A stretch of 64,000 nt of DNA from CBDAPI01 sp965214465 (GCA_965214465.1 CBDCBX010000021.1:1-64000), one strand, 5' to 3'. Shown: positions 27,019 to 35,861, numbered from the stretch's first letter. Notes: generated from the letters alone by a model not told the origin. Translations and numbers: made by a program.

Positions 27019-27792
27019 TCACGACAGCGCTTCGATAGATTCAGGAAGGGTTTGCCCACCATCGACGACCAGGGTCTGTCCCGTGATGTATTCTGCCTCT
27101 TTGGAGGCAAGAAACAGGGCTGCGTATCCAATCTCCTCGGGGACCCCCAGTCGACCCATGGGAATGGACTGCTCCATGCGACGCAGGTAGTCCTCCCCGA
27201 TATCATCTAGCCCCTCGGTCATGATATTTCCGGGCAGGATCGCGTTGATCGTGATTCCGTGTCTGGCCACCTCAATTGCCGCTGTCCGCATGAATCCGAG
27301 CATGCCCGCTTTGGTCGCGCCGTAGTGTGACCAGCCCGGGTGCCCAGTGATGGGACCGGTGATCGAAGAGGTCAATACGATTCTTCCTCCACCCTTCTTT
27401 TTCATTTCCGGCAGACAGGCCTTCACGGCCAGGAAGGTCCCCTTGAGATTGACCGAGTTCACCAGGTCCCAGTGCTCCTCTGACATCTGCTCGACCTTTG
27501 CCGAAGGGAAAATTCCGGCATTACTGCAGAGAACGTCAATACCACCATGGCGCTGGACGGCTGCCGCCGCCATTGCCTGGACATCTTTCCAGCTACTCAC
27601 GTCGGTTTTGAAGAACGATGCCGTGCCACCGGAATTACGAATCGACTCCACCGATGCCTCTCCGGCATCCTCATGGCGCGCCACGACCAGCACCCGGGCC
27701 CCTTCGGCTGCAAATACGGCCGCAATCGCCTTGCCCAATCCCTTGCTTGCCCCCGTCACAATCACTGATTTCCGGTCCATTCGATTTGCCAT
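27019..27792 (-). CDS. Short-chain dehydrogenase/reductase (FabG-like)
   Basis: 257 residues from ATG 27792 with GGGAG seven bases upstream. A classical SDR: TGASKGLG nucleotide loop at 13-20, NAG at 91-93, and catalytic Ser142/143, Tyr157 and Lys161 in the YGATK motif. The C-terminal TGQTLVVDGGQTLPES loop is typical. The Arg39-His40 after the second beta-strand suggests a preference for NADP(H). It reduces or oxidises an unknown alcohol/ketone. It is transcribed opposite to the kinase-PLP enzyme genes and converges with them. Confidence 0.88.
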   Translation of the reverse strand: MANRMDRKSVIVTGASKGLGKAIAAVFAAEGARVLVVARHEDAGEASVESIRNSGGTASFFKTDVSSWKDVQAMAAAAVQRHGGIDVLCSNAGIFPSAKVEQMSEEHWDLVNSVNLKGTFLAVKACLPEMKKKGGGRIVLTSSITGPITGHPGWSHYGATKAGMLGFMRTAAIEVARHGITINAILPGNIMTEGLDDIGEDYLRRMEQSIPMGRLGVPEEIGYAALFLASKEAEYITGQTLVVDGGQTLPESIEALS

Positions 27793-28093
27793 ACTTTGTC
27801 TCCCGTAAGCCCGGGACTTCGTGTGCCAGGTGCGACATGTTCCGGTTACTCTAAACTTTCAAGATCGCATGGTCCAACGTTCTCCTCCTGAGTTCCTCCG
27901 GGACGGTGGCGGCACCGACGCCCGAACTCTTGGGCCACCTCACTTGTGAAGGACCGGACAAGCAGACTTGGGGAATGATGACCGGGGGTTGCCGCCACCC
28001 CGGCAATTCCACGCTGGAACTTCCAGTGCAGCGGTAGTCTCATCGTCAAAGCGTTCGGTGCCAGCGCATCCGATGAGAGACGGGGCCGGGGAG
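27793..28093. other. Gap with no supported gene
   Basis: About 300 bases between the SDR start and the serine-hydrolase stop, both on the minus strand. It should contain the SDR promoter. No gene or clear terminator was seen. Confidence 0.4.
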
Positions 28094-29368
28094 TCACCGA
28101 GCGGGGATCGACGACACCGCAGGCTGGGGGCGGTTGCCGACAAAAAGATGTAACGGTATGCTCGAGAAGTCAATACCAGCTGTTGTTACCATGGCGAAGG
28201 ACAACATGAGACCCTCGCCCAGTCCTCCCACGAAGCAGCCGTTCCCTCCGCCGTGAGCGCGCAGGAGATCAGTGTCGCTGATCAAGCGTTCCCCTTTCCA
28301 AATGCCCCCGGTTGCGATCAACAGCCCGAAGCGGGCCAGGTCCTTGGCGCTCATAACCGCCCAACCGGGTCCGCCCCGCACGACCTGTCCGTCAATTTCG
28401 TAGGGCGGATCCAGATAGAGTCCATAACCCGGCATCTGGGGGTAGAAACTGGAGTCCTCGTTCACGGTCTGACCCGGGGTCCAGTCCCAACGGTCGGCCG
28501 GAATGCCCATCTTGCTGAAAAACTGCTCGTCCATCACCACTTTGAGGTCCTTTTTCCAGATGGCCGTCAGCGCCTGCGCCAAACGCCAGTATCCGCCACT
28601 GCTGTAGCTCTTTCCCACGGTATCCGGCTCGGCGTGGGCATAGTTGTCATAGTCCGGGTCGCCCGTGCAATTTGACCAGGGCGGAGCTCCCCTGTCGTAG
28701 TTGTTGCAGTTTTTCCAGGACGCTCCGTTGGTAACCGGGAACCCCCCAACATGCTTTGCCAAATGCGAGAACGTGAGGCTGTTGTGGTGGCCCTGATTCA
28801 GATACTTGTTGGGAGAATTCAGCTCACCCTCACCGGTCCAGTAGTTCTTGATCAGATCGTCCGCGCTGTTGATCAGGCCGCTATCGATCGCCCGCTGAAG
28901 ACAGGCCATTGTGAAAGACTTTCCCAAAGAAGCCGTCTGGAAACGATAATCGGCGTCGCCAAAAGTCTGAAGCAAGTACCCGCCTCGGGTGATGGCGACA
29001 CCCCATTTCTTGCCACTGTGATCCTCCCCCTGGAAAGAAGCCCCCTTTACCTTCTCCTTCATCGGTTGATCGATGTGGTCCGGGGGCCGTCCCTCAGCGG
29101 TTCCTTTCTCATCTTCCGGCTGGATGCCAGACACCCAACGGTTCCAGGCATCTCGGTCACTGAGAGCCGGGTGGGGGGTGGAGCCACTGGAGAGAGTCTC
29201 CGGGAAAGCTTCTTCCGGCGTCAGGGTCAGCCACTCCTCCTCCGGAAAAACCACCCAGTCGGGCACGGTTTCATGAGCCGTTGTTTCTTCTATGGAATCT
29301 TCCTTTTTGGGGCCTGCACAAAAAGCGAAGAGCAGGCACAAGGTTATGAAAAAGCCATGTGATCTCAT
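28094..29368 (-). CDS. Beta-lactamase-fold serine hydrolase lipoprotein, paralogue 1
   Basis: 424 residues from ATG 29368, chosen because GGAG lies eight bases upstream and a lipobox (LFAFC, Cys17) follows at the right distance. The fold is class C beta-lactamase/esterase-like: SxxK in TASLGKSF with Ser147 and Lys150, and YSS at 255-257 in the YxN position, inside SYSSGGYWRLAQAL. Such proteins cleave esters, peptides or amides. It is anchored outside the cytoplasmic membrane. Two close relatives lie at 48895-50118 and 57110-58333 with the same GEDHSGxxWGVAI and YLLQTFGD signatures. It is divergent from the mgsA-like gene. Confidence 0.82.
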   Translation of the reverse strand: MRSHGFFITLCLLFAFCAGPKKEDSIEETTAHETVPDWVVFPEEEWLTLTPEEAFPETLSSGSTPHPALSDRDAWNRWVSGIQPEDEKGTAEGRPPDHIDQPMKEKVKGASFQGEDHSGKKWGVAITRGGYLLQTFGDADYRFQTASLGKSFTMACLQRAIDSGLINSADDLIKNYWTGEGELNSPNKYLNQGHHNSLTFSHLAKHVGGFPVTNGASWKNCNNYDRGAPPWSNCTGDPDYDNYAHAEPDTVGKSYSSGGYWRLAQALTAIWKKDLKVVMDEQFFSKMGIPADRWDWTPGQTVNEDSSFYPQMPGYGLYLDPPYEIDGQVVRGGPGWAVMSAKDLARFGLLIATGGIWKGERLISDTDLLRAHGGGNGCFVGGLGEGLMLSFAMVTTAGIDFSSIPLHLFVGNRPQPAVSSIPAR

Positions 29369-29697
29369 TTTTGTCTCCTCTGCCCTCCACACAATCGGCT
29401 CAAAAGTGCGGCTGGACGAGAAAGCGACAATGCTACTTGTTCGCTTTTCTAATATTATAAACTTCGAAACATCATTATACTGAAACGCGATTGGTTAGAC
29501 AAAGTGAAGAGATGGATACGAACTTGGAGTGCGGCACTTCGAGTGCCGCCTTACAAAGCGGAAGTCTGAACTTCCCGGACAGTACACTAGGTGGTATGCA
29601 GCCCCACTCTCGACGTATCTCAGTACCTGCACGAAATGAGCAGTTTTCCTGATCCTGGAAACAAAGTCGAGCCTTCTGTCGAAGCGAGGGTCCGTTA
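29369..29697. promoter_or_regulatory. Divergent intergenic region with a perfect hairpin
   Basis: About 330 bases between the divergently transcribed serine hydrolase and the mgsA-like gene, so it should contain both promoters. The 29440-29480 stretch is A+T-rich. A perfect 8-bp stem GCGGCACT/TCG/AGTGCCGC lies at 29531-29549 with no T-run after it, so it is not an obvious terminator and may be a regulatory or repeat hairpin. Confidence 0.4.
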
Positions 29698-30594
29698 ATG
29701 TGCGGAATCGTGGGATTGTTGGTCAAGCAGCCTGAGTTGCGTGCCGCGCTGGGCGAATTCGTGACCCCGATGCTGGTCTGCATGGGAACCAGAGGGCCCG
29801 ATTCGGCCGGGCTGGCCGTTTTCTCCGATCCTGTGCAAGGGTCCCGGCGACGGTTCAGCCTGTACATTCGAGATCAGCAGTTCGATTGGCAGCAACTGGT
29901 CGGAATGTTGGAGCGCGACACCCAGTGCCAGGCTCATTTGGATGCAACCGCCAATCACGCAGTCATAACCACTGAGCTGCCCGCGGCCGCGCTGAAAGAG
30001 TGGTTGGCGAGAAATCATCCTCTGGTCCACCTGCTCTCCGTGGGCCGGGCCATAGAGGTCTTCAAGGATGAGGGGCGTCCTGAGGGAATCGCCGGACGAT
30101 ATCACTTTGCAGACTTACACGGTACGCACGCCGTTGGACATACCCGGATGGCAACGGAATCCGCTGTCTCTCCCGCCCACGCCCATCCGTTCACCGCGGG
30201 GGAGGACTTCTGTCTGGTGCATAACGGCTCTTTGTCCAATCCCTTCAGCATCCGCCGAAGCCTGGAGAAGCGTGGCATTACTTTTGAAACCGACAACGAC
30301 ACGGAGGCCGGCTGTCGCTTTCTGGAATGGCGAATGAGTGAGGGAGACACGCTGGAACAGGCTATCGAAGAATCGTTCGACCGGTTGGATGGATTCTTTA
30401 CCTTCCTGATGGCCACCGCCGACAGAATGGTGCTGGTGCGGGATGCGTTTGGCTGCAAACCCGCCGTGGTCGCGGAAACCGACCAATACATTGCAGTTTC
30501 GTCGGAGTTCCGGGGCCTGGCTCATCTCCCCGGCATTCAACAGGCACATGTGTTTGAACCGGTGCCGGAAACCATATACTCATGGACCCTGTGA
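29698..30594 (+). CDS. mgsA: Class II glutamine amidotransferase subunit (MgsA/GlxB type)
   Basis: 298 residues starting MCGIVG; Cys2 becomes the N-terminal nucleophile after Met removal. The Ntn-hydrolase domain (TRGPDSAGLAVF, GHTRMATESAVSPAHAHPF, LVHNGSLSN, DNDTEAGCR) releases ammonia from glutamine. It is the first of three genes, followed by a GXGXG protein and an FMN/Fe-S synthase, together equivalent to a split glutamate synthase large subunit. This layout is known from N-methylglutamate synthase (MgsABC) and from glxBCD of rhizobia, where the amidotransferase piece is separate. The stop overlaps the start of the next gene by 13 bases. Confidence 0.85.
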   Translation: MCGIVGLLVKQPELRAALGEFVTPMLVCMGTRGPDSAGLAVFSDPVQGSRRRFSLYIRDQQFDWQQLVGMLERDTQCQAHLDATANHAVITTELPAAALKEWLARNHPLVHLLSVGRAIEVFKDEGRPEGIAGRYHFADLHGTHAVGHTRMATESAVSPAHAHPFTAGEDFCLVHNGSLSNPFSIRRSLEKRGITFETDNDTEAGCRFLEWRMSEGDTLEQAIEESFDRLDGFFTFLMATADRMVLVRDAFGCKPAVVAETDQYIAVSSEFRGLAHLPGIQQAHVFEPVPETIYSWTL

Positions 30595-31274
30595 AGGAAT
30601 TTGATCTGTCCAAATCGACGATCCGGGAAGTCAACCATTTCCTGCACCACCAGCTGCAGGGCAATGGCGTTGGGCGGATCGAGATACTGAATCCGGACGG
30701 TGGACATGCGATTGCAGTCGGACTGGACGCTTCGGTGGAGGTCCATATCCGCGGGCACGCAGGCTATTACGCGGCCGGGATGAATCGTCAGGCGCAGGTC
30801 ACCGTGTACGGAAATGTCGGATGTGGCGTGGCCGAGAACATCATGTCGGGGACGGTGTGGGTGAAGGGGAGTGCCTCGACCTGCGCCGGCGCTTCGGCCC
30901 GTGGCGGTCTGCTGGTGATCGAGGGAAGTGCCGCCAGTCGCTGTGGAATTTCGTTGAAGGGTGGCAACATCGTGGTGGGTGGAGGTGTCGGTCACGTTTC
31001 CGGTTTCATGGCGCAGGCCGGACGAATGCTTATTTGTGGTGATGCCGGGCAGGGATTAGGAGATTCGCTCTTTGAAGCAGTGATCTACGTGCGGGGTACC
31101 ATTGGCGGTCTGGGGGCTGACGCGCAAGAGGAACCGATGACCGAAGATGACTTCGCCCAGGTCGAGTCACTCCTCCAACAGGCCGGCCTGGAATATGATC
31201 CGCAACAGTTCAAACGCGTGGCCTCCGCCCGGACGCTGTATCACTGGAACGCCAACGTGGAGCAGGAGTATTGA
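30582..31274 (+). CDS. mgsB: Glutamate-synthase GXGXG-domain subunit (MgsB/GlxC type)
   Basis: 230 residues, overlapping the upstream gene by 13 bases. It is almost entirely a right-handed beta-helix of the GltB C-terminal type: VTVYGNVGCGVAENIMSG, GSASTCAGASARGG, GGNIVVGGGVGHVSG, and then GDAGQGLGDSLFEA and YVRGTIGGLGAD. In glutamate synthase this domain is structural and holds the other domains together; as a separate polypeptide it implies assembly of a three-subunit enzyme with its neighbours. Its start at 30582 is set by the overlap and lacks a strong independent ribosome-binding site. Confidence 0.82.
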   Translation: MDPVKEFDLSKSTIREVNHFLHHQLQGNGVGRIEILNPDGGHAIAVGLDASVEVHIRGHAGYYAAGMNRQAQVTVYGNVGCGVAENIMSGTVWVKGSASTCAGASARGGLLVIEGSAASRCGISLKGGNIVVGGGVGHVSGFMAQAGRMLICGDAGQGLGDSLFEAVIYVRGTIGGLGADAQEEPMTEDDFAQVESLLQQAGLEYDPQQFKRVASARTLYHWNANVEQEY

Positions 31275-31275
31275 A

Positions 31276-32625
31276 ATGAAGTCGATACCGCCTTCCCTGG
31301 AGGAGAGCTATTCCTACAACAGGAAAGTTCTGTCTTACATTCATCTGGCCGCCGAGCGCGGTGTTTACGAACTCCGTGGCCTCGGGGCAAAACGGCAGGT
31401 TCCCACCTTTGATGACCTGGTCTTTCTCACCGGATCGGCCTCGCGCTATCCCCTGGAAGGGTACCGCGAGAAATGTCAAACCAAAACGGTTCTGGGCACC
31501 CGCCACGCACAGCAACCGATCGAGCTGGATATTCCCATCACGATTGCCGGCATGAGTTTCGGATCGCTATCAGCCAATTGCAAGGAGGCAATTGGCAGAG
31601 CAGCGACCGAAATGGGGACCAGCACGACCACGGGCGATGGCGGGATGACGCCCGAAGAACGCCAGTCCTCTAGAACGTTGATCTACCAGGTCCTGCCGTC
31701 CCGTTACGGCTCTGATCCCGATGATGTGCGCAAGGCCGAGGGCATTGAAGTTGTCATCGGTCAGGGCGCCAAACCGGGAGGTGGCGGCATGCTGCTAGGG
31801 CACAAAATGAGTGCTCGGGTGGCCGACATGCGGACGTTACCGGAGGGAATCGATCAGCGGTCGGCGTGCCGGCATCCTGACTGGACCGGTCCCGACGACC
31901 TGGCGATCAAAATCGGCGAGTTGCGCGAGATCACGGACTGGCAGGTTCCCGTCTACGTAAAGATAGGGGCGACTCGGGTCAAAGATGACGTGAAGCTGGT
32001 CGTGAAGGCCGGGGCGGACGTGGTTGTCCTCGATGGCATGCAGGCGGGTACAGCGGCCACGCAGCAGGTGTTCATCGAACACACCGGCATCCCGACCTTG
32101 CCGGCTGTGCGGCTGGCGGTAGAGGCACTGGACGAAATGAACATGATCGGAAAGGTGCAGCTGATTGTCTCCGGTGGAGTCCGGAGTGGGGCGGACGTGG
32201 CCAAAGCACTGGCTCTGGGCGCTGATGCGGTAGCGATTGGACAGGGTGTACTGATGGCCTTGGGATGTAACAGCACGACCTGGACGAAGGGCCAGAAGCA
32301 GATTGACGCAAGCCAGGATTACGCCAACCTCGGGGTACGTCCTGGCTATTGTCACCACTGTCACACGGGGCTTTGCCCGGTCGGGGTCACGACGCAGGAC
32401 GAAGAGCTCGAGAAGCGGTTGGATCCGGCCTGGGGAGCCCGCCGGCTGAAAAACTATCTACAAGTGATGAACCTGGAGCTGACCACGCTGGCTCGCGCTT
32501 GTGGCAAGTCCAATGTGCACCATCTCGAGCCCGAGGATCTGGTGGCACTTACGGTCGAAGCGGCAGCGATGGCGAAGGTCCCACTCGCGGGTACCGACTG
32601 GATCCCGGGAGCATCCGCGCCTTAG
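31276..32625 (+). CDS. mgsC: FMN/iron-sulfur glutamate-synthase-like subunit (MgsC/GlxD type)
   Basis: 449 residues from ATG 31276, one base after the previous stop; a longer frame upstream overlaps mgsB and is rejected. The FMN-binding synthase barrel is clear (ITIAGMSFGSLS, TGDGGMTPEER, QGAKPGGGGMLLG, PVYVKIGATRV, DVVVLDGMQAGT, IVSGGVRSGADVAKAL), with the Fe-S cysteines 359, 362 and 367 in CHHCHTGLCPVG. In MgsABC this subunit makes N-methylglutamate from methylamine and glutamate; in others it makes glutamate. No N-methylglutamate dehydrogenase or gamma-glutamylmethylamide synthetase is seen in the window, so the substrate is open. A fragment of E2-like sequence begins at its stop codon. 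Confidence 0.85.
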   Translation: MKSIPPSLEESYSYNRKVLSYIHLAAERGVYELRGLGAKRQVPTFDDLVFLTGSASRYPLEGYREKCQTKTVLGTRHAQQPIELDIPITIAGMSFGSLSANCKEAIGRAATEMGTSTTTGDGGMTPEERQSSRTLIYQVLPSRYGSDPDDVRKAEGIEVVIGQGAKPGGGGMLLGHKMSARVADMRTLPEGIDQRSACRHPDWTGPDDLAIKIGELREITDWQVPVYVKIGATRVKDDVKLVVKAGADVVVLDGMQAGTAATQQVFIEHTGIPTLPAVRLAVEALDEMNMIGKVQLIVSGGVRSGADVAKALALGADAVAIGQGVLMALGCNSTTWTKGQKQIDASQDYANLGVRPGYCHHCHTGLCPVGVTTQDEELEKRLDPAWGARRLKNYLQVMNLELTTLARACGKSNVHHLEPEDLVALTVEAAAMAKVPLAGTDWIPGASAP

Positions 32626-32646
32626 GCTGGACTATGGAAGAAGGTA
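32621..32646 (+). other. Short fossil of an E2 lipoyl-domain start
   Basis: 26 bases match 11693-11718 (the start of the E2 gene) at 23 positions. The two internal differences fall at third codon positions, so both copies encode LGWTMEEG, the signature at the beginning of E2 lipoyl domains. Similarity stops abruptly afterwards. It overlaps the TAG stop of mgsC and lies about 108 bases before the second KARI-like gene. Confidence 0.55.
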
Positions 32647-32753
32647 ACAACCGGCCCTTTGTCCCATTTGCGCTGACGACGTACAATCAAGACCCAAAAC
32701 CGGGAGCCTAGAGTAATGTCAACATCCGAAATTTCGAGAGGAGATAAACAGTT

Positions 32754-33761
32754 GTGAAACTTTATTACGATGACGACGCAGACCTTGCACTCGTCCAAGA
32801 GCGAAACGTGGCGATACTCGGATATGGCAATCAAGGTCGAGCTCAGGCCATGAACCTTCGGGACAGCGGGGTCAATGTGCTGGTTGGAAACGTAGAGGAT
32901 TCTTATGCCGAGCAGGCCCGTTCAGACGGGTTCGAGGTCTATCCGATGTCCGAGGTCGTTCCGCAGGCTGATGTGATTGTGGTCCTCTTGCCCGATGAAC
33001 TGCATGCGGAATTATATGAGACCGAAATTGCTCCGCAGCTCAAATCCAGGCAGACGCTGCAGTTCGCCTCCGGTTACAGTATTCACTATGGTCTGGTCCG
33101 CCCTCCGCAGGATGTTGACGTAGTGATGGTGGCTCCTCGCATGATCGGGGTGAATGTGCGCGGAGCTTTCCAACAAGGCGGAGGTGCGCCAGCTTATGTC
33201 GATGTGTGGCAAGATGCATCCGGAGAGGCGTTTCCTGCTGCCCTGAGTTTTGCAAAAGCTATTGGCTCCACGCGGGCTGGTGTCATCCAGATCAGCTTTC
33301 GGGAGGAAACCGAGCTCGATTTGTTCCCGGAGCAGACTCTCGTGCCGGCCTTCATGAACGCTCTGGCGATCGCTTTTGAGGTGCTCGTCGACAACGGCTA
33401 TTCACCCGAAGCAGTGGTCATGGAACTGTATGCTACCGGAGAGGCCGCAGAGATCTTCCTGGAGATGGCCCGCACGGGGTTGTTCAAGCAGATGACATTT
33501 CATTCCCACACAGCCCAGTATGGCACGCTCACCAACATGGATCGTGTCATCCCGGCAGGTCTACGCGAAAACTATGAAAAGACCCTCGCTCACATTCGCT
33601 CCGGGGAATTTATGAAGGAATTCAGGGAGGAGAAGGAAAAAGGGCTTCCCACCTATCAAGCGCTGCGCGAAAAAATGCTCTCACATCCCATCAACCGGGC
33701 CGAGGAGAATGTGCGAGATCTGGTGGAATCAATCATGAAGGCAGGCCAGGCCGGGAGTTAG
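32754..33761 (+). CDS. KARI-like oxidoreductase (ilvC family), paralogue 2, catalytic His and Lys replaced
   Basis: 335 residues from GTG 32754, preceded by AGAGGAG. The Rossmann motif is GYGNQG at 23-28, with VVVLLPDELHAELYETEIAPQL retained, so it is closer to canonical KARI than paralogue 1. The C-domain keeps Asp189 and Glu193 (LDLFPEQ), Glu224 and Ser251. The canonical active-site His reads Ser106 (FASGYSIHYG), the conserved Lys of VAPK reads Arg129 (VMVAPRMIG), and the ECLHE block is changed (ELYATGE). It therefore probably catalyses a different oxidoreduction, if any, from acetohydroxyacid isomeroreduction. It follows the mgsABC-like genes and precedes a deacylase, not an isoleucine/valine operon. 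Confidence 0.85.
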   Translation: MKLYYDDDADLALVQERNVAILGYGNQGRAQAMNLRDSGVNVLVGNVEDSYAEQARSDGFEVYPMSEVVPQADVIVVLLPDELHAELYETEIAPQLKSRQTLQFASGYSIHYGLVRPPQDVDVVMVAPRMIGVNVRGAFQQGGGAPAYVDVWQDASGEAFPAALSFAKAIGSTRAGVIQISFREETELDLFPEQTLVPAFMNALAIAFEVLVDNGYSPEAVVMELYATGEAAEIFLEMARTGLFKQMTFHSHTAQYGTLTNMDRVIPAGLRENYEKTLAHIRSGEFMKEFREEKEKGLPTYQALREKMLSHPINRAEENVRDLVESIMKAGQAGS

Positions 33762-34005
33762 CGTAACCTGACAGGGTTCAGGTGGCGGGCTCGCGAAAAA
33801 GCATTCACAAAGAGGACCAGCAGATCTCCCACCACTCCGTCCAGCTACTACGGAAAGCGACCGGCCCGCTTTCTTCCTCCTGCAAACTACCGTAACAGGC
33901 GTACGCGGTGGACGGACCATATTGCTACACGCGTGATATGGCAATCTGGATGCAGCAGAAATCCAACGGTTTAAAATCAGGAGTCTTCTGAACTAAAGAA
34001 CGAGA

Positions 34006-35043
34006 ATGGATTTTGTCATGAAGATCGACCGAGTCGACGCCCTCCCGGACGACATCGACTTTCGGAGTCCCGGCCGGCGCGATTACCACGTCTGTATTGA
34101 GCATCCAACGTTGTGGGGCTTTTTCAGGATTCCCCTGACGGTCCTGGTGGGGCCCGAAGCAGAAGAAGGCAGGGGCATTCTGGCCATCGGAGCCACTCAT
34201 GGAGACGAGTATGAGGGGCCATTGGCCATCAAGAATCTGCTCCACGAGATCGACCCTGCCAGGGTCCGGGGGCGGCTGCTCCTGGTTCCAGTTCTGAATC
34301 GGCCAGCCTTTGATGCGGGTGTCCGCGACACTCCCCATGACGGGATCAATCTCAATCGTGCCTTTCCGGGTGATGCATCTGACTCAGTGACATTTCAAAT
34401 TGCACGTTTTGTAGATCGTTTTCTTTTTCCTCGAGTCCACGTCGTTCTAGACATCCACTCCGGGGGCGACATAGCCAGGTTTCCCTATCTTGCCCAATTT
34501 CACGCCCTTTCAGATTCTGCTCTGCGGGGACAGTTCGAGGCGGCTGCTCGAGGGTTTGGAACTCGCTTCGTTGAGATATACCAGGATCGGACGCCGGGCC
34601 TGCTCACTTCCAGGTCGGAGGAGCTGGGAAAGATCACCATCGGAACCGAGTTGGGATGGGGAGGATGTGTCTTCCCTGAGGGTGTGGCCTGCGCCCGCCG
34701 CGGAATCCTGATGGCGGCCAGGGGACACAATCAACTGCATCTCGAGGAGGAAATCAAGCCGCTGTACCCGGAGAGTGCACAGATACTGGTGGACACTTCC
34801 GACTTTTCGAGCAGTGTGCTGTCCCCCCTGGTGGGCCATCTGGAGCCGTATGTTGAACTTGGTGCCAGGGTTGAAGAGGGGCAGCCGCTGGGGGCGCTGC
34901 ACTCCTTCGACTCTATTGATGAACCCGGCATCATCCTGGGATCTCCCCACGACGGTTACGTGATATGCCTGAGTACCCGGGCACCGGTGTTTGCAGGTCG
35001 GGTGGCTGCCCTGGTCGGAAAAGAGGTGCCGTGGCTGACGTAA
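34006..35043 (+). CDS. Aspartoacylase/succinylglutamate desuccinylase-family deacylase (DoeB-like)
   Basis: 345 residues. The M14-type zinc amidohydrolase signature is present: His65 and Glu68 in GATHGDEYEG, Arg118 in NLNRAFPG, and His151 in DIHSGGD, followed by TELGWGG and a C-terminal beta-barrel with PLVGHLEPYVELGARVEEGQ. Family members remove acyl groups from the alpha-amino group of amino acids; DoeB acts on N-acetyl-2,4-diaminobutyrate in ectoine degradation. Here the partner genes doeA, doeC and doeD are not seen, so the substrate is not assigned. Its position after the KARI-like gene suggests nitrogenous-compound catabolism. Confidence 0.82.
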   Translation: MDFVMKIDRVDALPDDIDFRSPGRRDYHVCIEHPTLWGFFRIPLTVLVGPEAEEGRGILAIGATHGDEYEGPLAIKNLLHEIDPARVRGRLLLVPVLNRPAFDAGVRDTPHDGINLNRAFPGDASDSVTFQIARFVDRFLFPRVHVVLDIHSGGDIARFPYLAQFHALSDSALRGQFEAAARGFGTRFVEIYQDRTPGLLTSRSEELGKITIGTELGWGGCVFPEGVACARRGILMAARGHNQLHLEEEIKPLYPESAQILVDTSDFSSSVLSPLVGHLEPYVELGARVEEGQPLGALHSFDSIDEPGIILGSPHDGYVICLSTRAPVFAGRVAALVGKEVPWLT

Positions 35044-35456
35044 AGCCAACAGCGACTTGATTTCTGCCACGGTTGCTGGTCCGAGATGCGCGGAGGTGAA
35101 GGTGTGCTCGATGCGATCCGGTTCTTCGGCCAGCGCGGGAAAATCTTCTACCCGCAGATCCAGAGCCACACGGTCGTCAGGTTGCCTGGGGCGATACGGG
35201 GGTCGAGATCAAGGTGTCACAAATACAGCACACCGAGTCCGAGTATCGGATGCAACACAGCTCCGATCAGGCTGCCCGTGATCAGCACGCCGCGCCGAGG
35301 TCTGCAGCCGACGTTGCACAGCGCGTTCCAATCGATCCGTGGTAGTGTTCCCGCATTGATCATGGGTTTTTCACCGAGCGTGGGCGGCCTGTGCCACGCA
35401 GCTGGGTGCCGGGTCAGTTAGGCTGTTTCACATGTATAACCGCGAAAGGAGGCAGT
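35044..35456. other. Gap with no supported gene
   Basis: About 410 bases. A minus-strand frame at about 35055-35170 (LDLRVEDFPALAEEPDRIEH, then FTSAHLGPATVAEIKS) has a protein-like look but no start, no family and an upstream in-frame stop, so it may be a relic. The last 20 bases hold the strong AAAGGAGG site of the next gene. Confidence 0.35.
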
Positions 35457-35861
35457 ATGGCAATCAATAAAGAGACAAAAAGCCATGGTATGTCCTGGGA
35501 GAAAGAATACGGTTACTCTCAGGCAGTCAAGGTTGGGGATACCGTCCATCTCTCCGGACAGGTGAGCCATGACGACGAGGGTAACATCGTGGGTCGGGGA
35601 GATATGGAGGTGCAGATGCGCCAGGCCTACGCGAACGTCGAGAAGGTGCTCCTACAGTATGGCGCGACGATCGATAACATCGTAGATGAGGTGCTCTTCG
35701 TGACAGATATGGATGCAGCCTATGCTGCAAGGGTGAAATGCCGGCAGGAGGTTTTTTCTGGCAACCTGGCAGTGGCAAGCACCATTGTAGAAATCCAGCG
35801 TCTAGCGTTCCCCGAGCTTATGGTTGAGATTAGGTGTGTTGCCAAAGTGGAAAACGCGTAA
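35457..35861 (+). CDS. RidA-family (YjgF/YER057c) protein
   Basis: 134 residues from ATG 35457, with a near-perfect AAAGGAGG four bases upstream; the frame extends further upstream but without this site. It has the RidA beta-sheet pattern: YSQAVKVGDTVHLSGQVSHDDEGNIV, then QMRQAYANVEKVLLQYGATIDNIV, then PELMVEIRCVAKVE. The catalytic Arg of canonical RidA lies in the RCVA region near residue 125 and appears present; it hydrolyses reactive enamines/imines. Its presence beside PLP enzymes fits detoxification of PLP-derived imines, although some homologues have other roles. Confidence 0.85.
   Translation: MAINKETKSHGMSWEKEYGYSQAVKVGDTVHLSGQVSHDDEGNIVGRGDMEVQMRQAYANVEKVLLQYGATIDNIVDEVLFVTDMDAAYAARVKCRQEVFSGNLAVASTIVEIQRLAFPELMVEIRCVAKVENA

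Noticed and set aside
31147..31275. Earlier start for mgsC overlapping mgsB
   Set aside because: The synthase homology begins at the ATG at 31276, immediately after the mgsB stop; the extension is out-of-family.
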